DNA of 24,348 bases from contig DAIDIX010000003.1 of assembly GCA_027451645.1 (NCBI GenBank), positions 5,416-29,763 on the forward strand, written 5' to 3'. Below the pieces are notes generated by a model that saw only the letters and a program-made list of their open reading frames with translations, made no database searches and was not told where the DNA came from. The translations under genes and the position numbers were made by a program. Below are positions 1-6,922 of this stretch, piece after piece (positions within the stretch are counted from its first letter, which is position 1; every line of letters begins with the position of its first letter). Origin of the DNA: Candidatus Dormiibacterota bacterium (lineage in GTDB: Bacteria > Chloroflexota > Dormibacteria > Aeolococcales > Aeolococcaceae).

Positions 1-1
1 A

Positions 2-100
2 ACCAATCCAGAAAATGCGACTCGACGTCCAGGTAGCTCCTACGGGAACAGGAACCAGTGGGGAAATGGACGGAGAAGCGGTTCCCACTACGACAGGTAG
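2..100 (+). CDS. C-terminal tail, probably of polynucleotide phosphorylase (partial)
   Basis: An open frame enters the window at its left edge and stops with TAG at 98-100, giving 32 residues rich in Arg, Gly, Asn, Ser and Tyr, ending SGSHYDR. Such a low-complexity basic tail is typical of the disordered end of RNA-binding enzymes. An M16 protease gene directly follows pnp in many bacteria (Bacillus-type pnp-ymxG order), and one starts 13 bases downstream here. The pnp identity is therefore an inference from tail composition plus gene order; no catalytic or S1/KH domain lies inside the window. Confidence 0.45.
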   Translation, partial: TNPENATRRPGSSYGNRNQWGNGRRSGSHYDR

Positions 101-112
101 GCATGCGGAAAA

Positions 113-1420
113 GTGGAAGTTGAACTGCCCAGATTAGCGGTTGAGAAGGTCACCCTTCCATCGGGCCTTCGGGTACTCGTCTGCCCCATGGCAGGACGTG
201 TGTCCTGTTCGACTGTGTTTGCTGTCAATATTGGCTCACGTGTAGAGCGTCCCCAGGAGGAGGGCATTGCCCACTTCATAGAGCACCTTGTGTTCAAAGG
301 CGGACAAAGGTGGCGCTCTGCACATGCTGTTGCTGAGGCAATTGAGCGGCTTGGAGGTGCTATCAATGCATCGACAGACCGTGAGCAGACGGCCTTCTGG
401 ACACGGGTGCCTGCAAGCTACTGGGATGCCGCCTGGGATGTGCTTGCCGATATAGTTCTCGAGCCAGCATTCCGCGAGGAGGACATTCCGAAGGAGAAGC
501 GGGTAGTGATCGAGGAGCTGCGCATGTACAAGGATTCTCCCCAGGACTATGTCGAGTCCCTGTTTGATGAAGCCCTGTGGCCTCACCATGCCCTTGGGCG
601 CGATGTGGCTGGGGATGAGGAATCCGTCATGCAGCTTACGCACCAGCAGGTGCTGACCTTTCATGGAGAGGAGTATCGGCCGGATCAGGCAGTCGTATGT
701 GTTACTGGAGGCTGCACTGGGGACAGCGTGCTTAGGGCAGTTGAGGAGCGACTGAGCCACCTTGATGCCTCGAGGGGGCAATCTACCCGGAAATCGGATC
801 CACCCCCATCGCACCAGCAGCCGTTTGTGTGGAATCCCCGTGATGCTGAGCAGACGAATGTTGTCCTTGGAACACGGGGTGTGTCATATACGGATGATCG
901 GCGCTTTCCCCTTGATCTTGCGCTCACCATTCTTGGCGACGGGATGTCGTCCCGACTGTTTGTGCGGCTCCGTGAGGATGCAGGACTCGTGTATGACGTT
1001 CGGGCTTCAATGACGAACTACTGTGATGCAGGGGACACCACTATTGCATTTGCGTGTGACCCGGAAGCAACAGTGGAGGCATTTGATGCAGCACTCGATT
1101 CAGTGGATGGCATGGTTGGTGAAGGAATCCGTCCTGAGGAACTCCGGAAGGCGAAGGACTATCTTCTTGGTCATCTCGCCCTTGGGCTGGAGGATACAGG
1201 AGCTGTAGCTGAATATCTGTGCGAGCAGGAAATTCTTCTCGGACGCATTCTGCAGCCGGATGAGCTTGCAGAACGGATTGAGGCTGTGACTGCGGATGAG
1301 GTGGTTACAGTACTGCATGACATCGTCCAGACACAGGAAATCTCCTGTGCAGTCGATGGCCCGCTTCCGGAGCGGGAACTGCTCAAGGAACGGGTGGAGA
1401 AGAGAAACCGGGGACACTAG
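113..1420 (+). CDS. M16 family zinc protease (processing-peptidase type)
   Basis: This is a 435-residue peptidase of the pitrilysin/M16B family, related to the mitochondrial processing peptidase beta subunit and Bacillus YmxG. The inverted zinc motif HFIEH is at residues 54-58, and the distal zinc-ligand glutamate is E134 in VVIEELRMYK. The second, catalytically inactive M16 half follows and carries the typical LREDAGLVYDVRAS segment. The length matches single-chain two-domain M16B enzymes. The start is GTG at 113: the frame is closed by TAG at 98-100, no ATG intervenes, and the family homology begins within a few residues. There is no signal peptide, so it is probably a cytosolic oligopeptidase. 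It is probably co-transcribed with the preceding gene, and ndk follows on the same strand. Confidence 0.93.
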   Translation: MEVELPRLAVEKVTLPSGLRVLVCPMAGRVSCSTVFAVNIGSRVERPQEEGIAHFIEHLVFKGGQRWRSAHAVAEAIERLGGAINASTDREQTAFWTRVPASYWDAAWDVLADIVLEPAFREEDIPKEKRVVIEELRMYKDSPQDYVESLFDEALWPHHALGRDVAGDEESVMQLTHQQVLTFHGEEYRPDQAVVCVTGGCTGDSVLRAVEERLSHLDASRGQSTRKSDPPPSHQQPFVWNPRDAEQTNVVLGTRGVSYTDDRRFPLDLALTILGDGMSSRLFVRLREDAGLVYDVRASMTNYCDAGDTTIAFACDPEATVEAFDAALDSVDGMVGEGIRPEELRKAKDYLLGHLALGLEDTGAVAEYLCEQEILLGRILQPDELAERIEAVTADEVVTVLHDIVQTQEISCAVDGPLPERELLKERVEKRNRGH

Positions 1421-1489
1421 CAGACGGGGTGCACTCTTCAGGTACGATTGGTTGAGATTGGACATTTCGTGAGGAAGGGGACTGGAAAT

Positions 1490-1957
1490 ATGGAACGGAC
1501 ACTCATACTCATCAAGCCTGACGGGGTGCAGCGGGGCCTTATTGGCGAAATCATCACCACATTCGAGAGAACGGGTCTCAAGTGTGCGGGACTGAAGTTC
1601 ATGCAGGTGTCCAGGGAGCTTGCAGAAGAGCACTACGCAGAGCACAAGGGCAAGGGCTTCTACGAGGGTCTTGTATCCTTCATCACGTCATCCCCTATCG
1701 TTGCAATGGTTTGGGAGGGTCCAGATGCCGTGGCAGTTGGACGGAAGCTCATGGGATCCACACATCCCGCACAGGCACAGCCAGGCACAATTCGTGGCAC
1801 CTACGGCATTGATGTAGCACGGAACATTGTCCATGGAAGCGATTCACCTGCCCGTGCAGAAGTCGAGGTGGGACTGTTCTTTAAGGAACAGGAGCTTGTG
1901 AAGTGGAACCGGAACGTGGATGGCTGGATTGTCGAGGAGATTCCTGTCCACTCCTAG
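1490..1957 (+). CDS. ndk: Nucleoside diphosphate kinase
   Basis: A 155-residue enzyme that transfers the gamma-phosphate from ATP to NDPs by a ping-pong mechanism through a phospho-histidine. The hallmark segment NIVHGSDSP places the active-site histidine at H115. The N-terminus MERTLILIKPDGVQRGLIGE is typical. The frame is open further upstream (to an ATG at 1448), but the ATG at 1490 starts exactly at the family N-terminus and has a GGAAGGGG ribosome binding site just before it. Relative to the compact ~140-residue enzymes, the C-terminus is slightly extended (VKWNRNVDGWIVEE), as in several other bacteria. It converges on lepB with about 20 bases between the stops. Confidence 0.97.
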   Translation: MERTLILIKPDGVQRGLIGEIITTFERTGLKCAGLKFMQVSRELAEEHYAEHKGKGFYEGLVSFITSSPIVAMVWEGPDAVAVGRKLMGSTHPAQAQPGTIRGTYGIDVARNIVHGSDSPARAEVEVGLFFKEQELVKWNRNVDGWIVEEIPVHS

Positions 1958-1977
1958 CGCATAACGCAGTGCGATGG

Positions 1978-2700
1978 TTAGGCGCTGAGAGAGATGCGCT
2001 GTCGGCTTTCCATTCTTCCAGGCATTGCTGTGAGCGAGAGTGCCTGCGGGAGAGGAACAAGTGTCGGTGACTCTCCAAGCGTTCCCCACTCATTGAAGGG
2101 AAAGAGCCGGAAAAAGGCAACAGCAAAGATATCCTTCTGCTGTACGAATCCAAAGATCCGTGAATCCTCGGATACGTTTCTGTTGTCACCTAGAACGAAG
2201 TATTCATGGGGAGGCACAGTGACAGGAGCCGGGATTGCGGACGCTTCCCCGCCTGGAGTGCAGCACATGTTTCGTACTGTCCAGGGAACGGATGGAAGGT
2301 AGGGTTCCACAAGCTGCTCCCATGGTCCCTTGCCACCAGGCTTGATGAGAATGCGCGTTGGACTCACTGTTCCATCAATCTCGATGACATCTCCCGGGAG
2401 TCCTATGATGCGCTTGATAAAATCGTTGGAGCTCTGGATGGGTGGATTGAGGATGACAATGTCTCCCCGCTGCGGTGTACCAAGGGTGAGTGCAGCCTTG
2501 TTGACAATGAGGAGGTTTCCTGTCTGGAGTCCCGGCTCCATGCTTGTGCCGTCTACACGAACCGTGAAAATGATGTTCGAAACAACAAAGTAGAGGATGA
2601 TGGCAATAATGATGATTTCGAGCGAGTCTCGAAGCCAAGCGATGAGCTGCCGTCTATCCTGCTGTTCGGGTTTCGTCTGGGGTGCCTGGGAAGTCTGCAT
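1978..2700 (-). CDS. lepB: Signal peptidase I
   Basis: A 240-residue type I leader peptidase (S26) that removes signal peptides from exported proteins at the outer face of the cytoplasmic membrane. It has a short cytosolic N-terminus rich in Gln, one membrane segment at about residues 26-46, and box B VDGTSMEPGL with nucleophile S53. Box D is FIKRIIGLPGD with general base K96, and box E is GDNRNVSEDSR at 171-181. The single membrane anchor and length are those of Gram-positive-like enzymes. A CxxP-like CC pair at residues 146-147 sits in the variable insert. The gene diverges from the superoxide dismutase gene. Confidence 0.96.
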   Translation of the reverse strand: MQTSQAPQTKPEQQDRRQLIAWLRDSLEIIIIAIILYFVVSNIIFTVRVDGTSMEPGLQTGNLLIVNKAALTLGTPQRGDIVILNPPIQSSNDFIKRIIGLPGDVIEIDGTVSPTRILIKPGGKGPWEQLVEPYLPSVPWTVRNMCCTPGGEASAIPAPVTVPPHEYFVLGDNRNVSEDSRIFGFVQQKDIFAVAFFRLFPFNEWGTLGESPTLVPLPQALSLTAMPGRMESRQRISLSA

Positions 2701-2712
2701 CGGTGTATCACC

Positions 2713-2718
2713 AGTATA
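2713..2718 (-). promoter_or_regulatory. Candidate -10 element for lepB
   Basis: Read on the minus strand this is TATACT, only 12 bases before the lepB ATG at 2700, which predicts a 5' leader of about 6 bases. No clear -35 hexamer is seen 16-18 bases upstream. Support is a single hexamer match. Confidence 0.35.
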
Positions 2719-2769
2719 CGAGTGCGGGCAGACATGTACGGGTTTCCCGACAGGAGAACTCGGAACTTT

Positions 2770-2797
2770 GTCACAATAGGGGAGTATCAGTTGTGAC
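2770..2797. promoter_or_regulatory. Inverted repeat in the lepB/sod divergent region
   Basis: Arms GTCACAA (2770-2776) and TTGTGAC (2791-2797) are perfect inverted repeats separated by 14 bases, centred about 43 bases upstream of the superoxide dismutase ATG. TTGTCA at 2769-2774 could be a -35 element lying inside the left arm. Position and symmetry suit an operator for a dimeric regulator of sod, but no regulator family can be assigned from the sequence. Confidence 0.35.
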
Positions 2798-2826
2798 TAT
2801 CCCCGTCACGAACAGGAGGACACCAT

Positions 2827-3453
2827 ATGGCGCTATTGACGCAGACACCATACAAGGCGAAGGATTTCAACCTATCCGGACTCGTGGGAATTTCGGATCA
2901 TACACTCGAAGTCCACTTCGGCCTGTATGGCGGCTATGTAAAAAACACGAATCTCCTCACGGAGCAGCTGTTTCATCTTTCCGAGGCTCGCAAGGAATCA
3001 TCACTCGAGTACGCTGAGCTCTCCCGCCGTCTCGGATTCGAGTACAACGGAATGGTGCTCCATGAGTGGTATTTCGACAACATGACCAGTAGTGGGGGAG
3101 CTGACGTTGCAGCAAGCTCTTCCCTGGGACGTGCACTGGCAGAGTCATTTGGAGATATCGATACCTGGAAGCGGGACTTCACGGCAATCGGAGGCATGCG
3201 TGGAGTGGGCTGGGCTGTGACCTATCTTGATCCAGTAACGAACCGCCTTTCGAACCACTGGATCACGCTCCACCAGGACGGGAATATTGCAGGGTTCAAG
3301 CCAATCATTGTCATGGATGTGTGGGAACATGCATTCCTTCTCGACTACAAGCCTGCAGAACGTGGCAAGTACATCGAGTCCTTCCTTGCGAATCTCGACA
3401 TTGCAAAGGCTGAGGCCAGATACCTGGGTACAGCTGAGCGTGCAGTCGGCTGA
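2827..3453 (+). CDS. sod: Fe/Mn-type superoxide dismutase
   Basis: A 208-residue enzyme that converts superoxide to oxygen and hydrogen peroxide. The four metal ligands of the Fe/Mn family are present: H30 in EVHFGLY, H79 in MVLHEWYFDN, and D164 and H168 in VMDVWEHAFLLDY. The first helix is not the textbook HxDKHHQTYV: here HFGLYGGYVKN puts the YV pair one residue closer to the ligand histidine. This resembles a divergent Fe/Mn-SOD branch rather than SodA/SodB proper. No signal peptide is seen. The ATG at 2827 has an AGGAGG ribosome binding site 7 bases upstream. The metal preference cannot be decided here. The gene stands alone and is followed by a strong hairpin. Confidence 0.94.
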   Translation: MALLTQTPYKAKDFNLSGLVGISDHTLEVHFGLYGGYVKNTNLLTEQLFHLSEARKESSLEYAELSRRLGFEYNGMVLHEWYFDNMTSSGGADVAASSSLGRALAESFGDIDTWKRDFTAIGGMRGVGWAVTYLDPVTNRLSNHWITLHQDGNIAGFKPIIVMDVWEHAFLLDYKPAERGKYIESFLANLDIAKAEARYLGTAERAVG

Positions 3454-3470
3454 GATACGTGTGAATTCCT

Positions 3471-3506
3471 GGAGACGGGGCATGGCATCTGTCATGCTCC
3501 GTCTTC
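3471..3506 (+). terminator. Hairpin terminator after sod
   Basis: Arms GGAGACGGGGCATG (3471-3484) and CATGCTCCGTCTTC (3493-3506) form a 14-bp stem with two G-U pairs and an 8-base loop. It begins 17 bases after the superoxide dismutase stop and is followed by a weak T-containing stretch (TGCTTT). It sits between two convergent genes, sod and parB, so it may also block read-through from parB. Confidence 0.75.
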
Positions 3507-3522
3507 TGCTTTAAAGGTGGCC

Positions 3523-3552
3523 GGATGTCCAAACGTTCAGACACGGACATCC
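3523..3552 (-). terminator. Hairpin after parB
   Basis: Perfect 8-bp arms GGATGTCC (3523-3530) and GGACATCC (3545-3552) enclose a 14-base loop, starting 6 bases past the parB stop. On the minus strand the stem is followed by GGCCACCTTTAAA, only a short T run. An outer 7-bp arm pair GGTGGCC (3516-3522) and GGCCACC (3570-3576), the latter inside parB, could extend the structure. It is probably the parB terminator; the weak T run lowers confidence. Confidence 0.5.
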
Positions 3553-3558
3553 TGGAAC

Positions 3559-4473
3559 TCAGAGAGGAGGGCCACCAAGCCGGTTGTACAGCGTGGACAG
3601 GTCATCGTTGTCAGTAAAGCGGAGGACGAGGTAGCCACCACCTTTCCGTGCACGTCGCAGGGACACTGGCATACCGACAACCGATTCAAGTGCATGGACG
3701 TATGTCGCATCCTCTACCGATTCGGAATCATCCTTGGTTCCAGACCGTGCATGCGTGGCTGGTCCTGAAGAGGAGTCTTCTGCAGTAGATGCGGGCATGG
3801 GTGGATGCTGCACAAACTCCTCTGTCTCACGCACACTCCACGAGTTTGCAATGATCTGTTCCGCGAAGGAGATCTGCTCTTCTTCCGAAGGAAGAGAGAG
3901 CAGTGCACGGCCATGTCCAGCTGTAAGCTGTCCGTCCTTGATCGCCTGCTGGACAGGAGCAGGAAGGTTGAGGAGACGTATGGTATTCGTGATGGTGGAG
4001 CGGCTCTTTCCCAGACGGGATGCAATCGTGTCATGGGACAGGCCGAAGGTTTCCGCCAGCCGGTTGTAGGCAGCAGCCTCCTCGATAGCCGACAGGTTTG
4101 AGCGGAACATATTCTCTGTGAGCGCAAGCTCAAGGGACTCCCGCCGGGCAGATGTCGGTCGAACAATGGCTGGGATCTGGGAGAGCCCAAGCCGCTGGCA
4201 GGCACGGAGTCTACGCTCGCCAGCGACGAGCCGGTATGCCCCGCCAACGTTTTCAACGACGATGGGATGGAGCAGTCCGTAGAGGCTGATGGAGTTGGCT
4301 AGACGGGATATCTCCTCTTCATCGAACTCCTGGCGCGGCTGCTCCGGGTTCGGAGCAACAGCTTTCGGATCGATTTCGACGAGTCCTGTTGCAGGCGGGT
4401 TGATGACTGCTGCAGAGGTCTGCGGAATCAGTGCATCGAGCCCACGTCCCAGGCCCCGCTTCTGGGTTGCCAT
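3559..4473 (-). CDS. parB: Chromosome-partitioning protein ParB (Spo0J type)
   Basis: A 304-residue CTPase/DNA clamp that loads at parS and spreads to build the segrosome. The N-terminus KRGLGRGLDALIP is typical of the ParA-interacting segment. The CTP-binding motifs are AGERRLRAC (GERRxR at 85-90) and LTENMFRSNLS (119-127). The helix-turn-helix that reads parS is around 142-166 (FGLSHDTIASRLGKSRSTIT). A Ser/Thr/Asp-rich linker at about 225-250 leads to the C-terminal dimerisation domain. It lies 2 bases after the parA stop and is therefore co-transcribed. Two parS sites lie just upstream of parA. Confidence 0.97.
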   Translation of the reverse strand: MATQKRGLGRGLDALIPQTSAAVINPPATGLVEIDPKAVAPNPEQPRQEFDEEEISRLANSISLYGLLHPIVVENVGGAYRLVAGERRLRACQRLGLSQIPAIVRPTSARRESLELALTENMFRSNLSAIEEAAAYNRLAETFGLSHDTIASRLGKSRSTITNTIRLLNLPAPVQQAIKDGQLTAGHGRALLSLPSEEEQISFAEQIIANSWSVRETEEFVQHPPMPASTAEDSSSGPATHARSGTKDDSESVEDATYVHALESVVGMPVSLRRARKGGGYLVLRFTDNDDLSTLYNRLGGPPL

Positions 4474-4475
4474 AA

Positions 4476-5279
4476 CTACTCCTCAGGAATGGCTGAGATG
4501 GTAGGAAACAGTGAATGAATGCGAGCTTCAAGGGCATCAGCTACTGCGAGGTATGCTTTTGTACCCTTTCCTCCCGGATCGTATGCAGTTATTGGAAGGC
4601 CATGGCTCGGTGCTTCGCTGAGACGCACGGAGCGGGGAATGAACGGTTCAAGAAGCTCATCGCCAAAGCGGTCGCGAATTTCATCAATTACCTGATGTGC
4701 AAGGGAAAGTCGCGCATCATACAGCGTCATGACAATGCCAACGATGACGAGTGATGGCTTGAGGCTCTGTCGGACAAGGGATATCGTATGGGAAAGAAGG
4801 CTTAGTCCCTGCAATGCATAGAATTCGCACTGGATGGGAACGACAAGTCCTACTGAAGCAACGATCGCATTGAGTGTGAGAAGGCCCAGGCTTGGTGGAC
4901 AGTCGATGAGAATGTAGTCATACACATCGTCCAGGGCCTCAAGGGCATAGCTCAGGCGGTACTCCCGTCGGGGAAGGCCCACGAGCTCAATCTCAGCGCC
5001 AGCGAGCTGGAGAGTTGCTGGCACAAGCCAGAGGTTCTCCACTGCAGTGGGTATGGTAGCCGAGGTTATTGGCTGGCCAAGTACCACAACATCGTAAACA
5101 CTACTGTTCACCGTTTCCGGTATGTATCCGAGACCAGTAGTACAGTTACCCTGCGGATCACAGTCGATGATGAGCGTGCGCTTGCCTTTTTCGGCAAGAG
5201 ACGCTGCGAGATTGACGACAGTGGTGGTTTTTCCAACACCGCCCTTTTGGTTGACTACAGCAAGTACGATAGCGCTCAC
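4476..5279 (-). CDS. parA: Chromosome-partitioning ATPase ParA (Soj type)
   Basis: A 267-residue deviant-Walker ATPase that binds nucleoid DNA and moves ParB-parS complexes. The deviant Walker A motif KGGVGKTT is at 12-19, with the signature lysine (K13) following Q11. The A' motif IIDCDPQGN is at about 37-45, and Walker B is YILIDCPPSLG at 122-132. There is no N-terminal helix-turn-helix, so it is the short chromosomal Soj type rather than a plasmid ParA. The start is GTG at 5279, chosen because the family N-terminus MSxIxAVxNQKGG begins there; I see no good Shine-Dalgarno. It is the first gene of parAB, with parS sites 86 and 146 bases upstream. Confidence 0.96.
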   Translation of the reverse strand: MSAIVLAVVNQKGGVGKTTTVVNLAASLAEKGKRTLIIDCDPQGNCTTGLGYIPETVNSSVYDVVVLGQPITSATIPTAVENLWLVPATLQLAGAEIELVGLPRREYRLSYALEALDDVYDYILIDCPPSLGLLTLNAIVASVGLVVPIQCEFYALQGLSLLSHTISLVRQSLKPSLVIVGIVMTLYDARLSLAHQVIDEIRDRFGDELLEPFIPRSVRLSEAPSHGLPITAYDPGGKGTKAYLAVADALEARIHSLFPTISAIPEE

Positions 5280-5364
5280 GAGGTACAGGGTACGACAACT
5301 GCACCTGCTTTGGGAAGTCGTGACACAATTGCGAACACCGTTTCGCTGCTGTTGCCCGTGAACG

Positions 5365-5382
5365 ATGTTTCACGTGAAACAT
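5365..5382. promoter_or_regulatory. parS centromere site 1
   Basis: The 18-bp perfect palindrome ATGTTTCACGTGAAACAT contains the exact 16-bp consensus parS sequence (TGTTTCACGTGAAACA) bound by Spo0J/ParB. It lies upstream of parA, whose product partners the ParB that would bind here. Confidence 0.97.
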
Positions 5383-5424
5383 TGGATGACGGGGAAACGC
5401 TCCGATGTGGGGCAGGCTGGCAGA

Positions 5425-5442
5425 ATGTTTCACGTGAAACAT
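5425..5442. promoter_or_regulatory. parS centromere site 2
   Basis: This is a second, identical 18-bp palindrome, exactly 60 bp from the first centre to centre. It lies 50 bases upstream of the divergent SRPBCC-SH3 gene, so ParB loading here may also affect that promoter. Both sites sit in the 212-base spacer between parA and that gene. Confidence 0.97.
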
Positions 5443-5491
5443 CCGAAGCCACGCGAGGCACGGCATGCGTATTCGGTACAATACAGGAGTT

Positions 5492-6127
5492 ATGACATCT
5501 ACGCAAACATCCTGGAGCTTTCGGACTTCATCTGCACCCCGCGAAGTATTTGCTGTGATGGAACAGATGATCGGAACGCCGCCGTACCGGTTCGAAGTGG
5601 TCAAGGATGATGAGGCGCGCATTGTCCAGTTTGAGAAGCGAACGTTCGTTGGCAGATGGAAGACTGGCGTGGTACCAGCACACCAGGTGTCATGTACTGC
5701 GCGCGTTGTTGAGGATGGAACGCATGTGACAGTTACATCAAGCAGGGATGGAGCCTCCCGGTCACGTGCACAGCAGCTTGTCGAGCTCTTTGAGCGGGCA
5801 GTGGGCGATCCTCGGACGTACTATCGGGATCGCAACATTCCACTCGGACCCGTAACGCTAGTGGCATCCTGGGCTGGCACTCCGTATGTCCTGTATACAG
5901 AGCCCCGGTTTGATGCACCGCGACGCGGAAACATGTACACTGCGACAAAGGTAATGGCGATCGAGGTGATGGAAGGTGCATTCTGCAAAGTCAAGCTTCC
6001 TTCAGGCGAGACAGGATTTGCGGAAAAGGACCAGATAGTGCCCGTGCCAGTACATGATACTGCGGGTGCTCATTATGTATCCGCTGTGGAGAATGCAGTT
6101 GTCCGCAGTACTGCGGACAATCAGTAG
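5492..6127 (+). CDS. SRPBCC-like domain fused to SH3-like domain, function unknown
   Basis: A 211-residue protein that I cannot assign to a named family. Residues about 5-105 look like a START/SRPBCC ligand-binding fold (SAPREVFAVMEQMIG, beta-rich middle, then a C-terminal helix SRAQQLVELFERAVGD). Residues about 120-187 look like a bacterial SH3 domain (VLYTEPRFDAPRRG ... FCKVKLPSGETGFAEKDQIV). There is no signal peptide or membrane segment, so the SH3-like part is probably cytosolic. The start at ATG 5492 follows CAGGAG at a short 2-base spacing. An upstream ATG at 5465 is possible but has no ribosome binding site. TACAAT at 5477-5482 could be a -10 box. It diverges from parAB across the parS region, and its 3' end overlaps sufT by 7 bp. 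Confidence 0.75.
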   Translation: MTSTQTSWSFRTSSAPREVFAVMEQMIGTPPYRFEVVKDDEARIVQFEKRTFVGRWKTGVVPAHQVSCTARVVEDGTHVTVTSSRDGASRSRAQQLVELFERAVGDPRTYYRDRNIPLGPVTLVASWAGTPYVLYTEPRFDAPRRGNMYTATKVMAIEVMEGAFCKVKLPSGETGFAEKDQIVPVPVHDTAGAHYVSAVENAVVRSTADNQ

Positions 6128-6495
6128 ATTCCGAGATCGAGCTTTGCTTCGTCAGAAGCCATGGTTCGCGGATCCCAGGGTGGAGTCCAGACAAAGTTGA
6201 TGAATGTCTGATTGACACCCGGTAGGGATGAGCATATTGACTGCGCCTGAACTTCGATAATGTCACCAAGAGGGCAGTATGGCGATGTGAGTGTCATGTC
6301 GACAACGAGCGTGCCGTTTTCGTCAAGGGCAACACCGTAGACAAGGCCCAGGGAGACGATGTCGATTCCGAGTTCAGGATCATAAATGTTCCGCAGTGCA
6401 TCGTACACGAGATCTTCTGATGCAGCTGAAGGGGACGGTGAAGCGAGGACTGCTTCAGATGGGGTGTTCTCGGAAGGGCTCTGGGATTCAGTCAT
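6121..6495 (-). CDS. sufT: SufT, MIP18/DUF59-family Fe-S maturation factor
   Basis: A 124-residue protein of the MIP18/PaaD (DUF59) family, which helps deliver or mature Fe-S clusters and is the last gene of many SUF operons. The hallmark segment YDPELGIDIVSLGLVYGV is at 38-55. The second motif, TSPYCPLGD, is at 70-78 and carries the conserved cysteine C74. A Ser/Pro/Glu-rich leader of about 28 residues precedes the domain. The ATG at 6495 has an AAAGGAGG ribosome binding site about 9 bases upstream and overlaps the sufU stop in the 8-bp string ATGACTGA. An upstream in-frame ATG at 6528 lacks this support. The 3' end overlaps the convergent SRPBCC-SH3 gene by 7 bp. Confidence 0.92.
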   Translation of the reverse strand: MTESQSPSENTPSEAVLASPSPSAASEDLVYDALRNIYDPELGIDIVSLGLVYGVALDENGTLVVDMTLTSPYCPLGDIIEVQAQSICSSLPGVNQTFINFVWTPPWDPRTMASDEAKLDLGIY

Positions 6496-6922
6496 GGGAG
6501 TGTTCCTCCTTTTCAAGTGACTCAGCAAGGAGATTCCAGGCGAGAAGTGCGCATTTCACACGGGCAGGATAGGCCTGAACGCCCTTGAGTGCTGCCATGT
6601 CAGACATGTCGTCCCCGATATCTGAACCTTCGACAAGCATTGCACGGAATGCCCGTGCCTGGGCAAGCGCCTCCGGTATGGAGAGACCAATGATGCTGTC
6701 GCAGAGTATGCTTGCAGATGCCTGGCTGATGGAACAGCCAGTCCCATCGAACGCGATCTCCTGAACACGACCAGCAACTTCGCTCCAGCTGAGGGCAATT
6801 TCATCACCGCAGACAGGGTTTCTCCCTTCGGTGGAGTGCGTTGGGGCAGCAACTGTTCCGTGGTGGTGCGGATGGGATGCATGCTCGAGAATAATCTCCC
6901 GATACAGTTCATCTTCACGCAT
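6488..6922 (-). CDS. sufU: SufU, zinc-dependent sulfurtransferase partner of SufS
   Basis: A 144-residue IscU-fold protein. SufU accepts persulfide sulfur from SufS on a zinc-bound cysteine and passes it to the SufBCD scaffold. The ligands are visible: C38 and D40 in NPVCGDEI, C63 in GTGCSISQ, and C124 in RVKCALLAW. The insertion between the second and third cysteines (residues about 95-110) distinguishes SufU from IscU. The ATG at 6922 overlaps the sufS stop in ATGCGTGA. The frame is open further upstream, but that part lies inside sufS and does not match the family. Confidence 0.95.
   Translation of the reverse strand: MREDELYREIILEHASHPHHHGTVAAPTHSTEGRNPVCGDEIALSWSEVAGRVQEIAFDGTGCSISQASASILCDSIIGLSIPEALAQARAFRAMLVEGSDIGDDMSDMAALKGVQAYPARVKCALLAWNLLAESLEKEEHSHD

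Noticed and set aside
5585..5600. GGTTCGAA string suggestive of a tRNA T-loop
   Set aside because: It lies inside a clear coding region and no acceptor or anticodon stems can be built around it.
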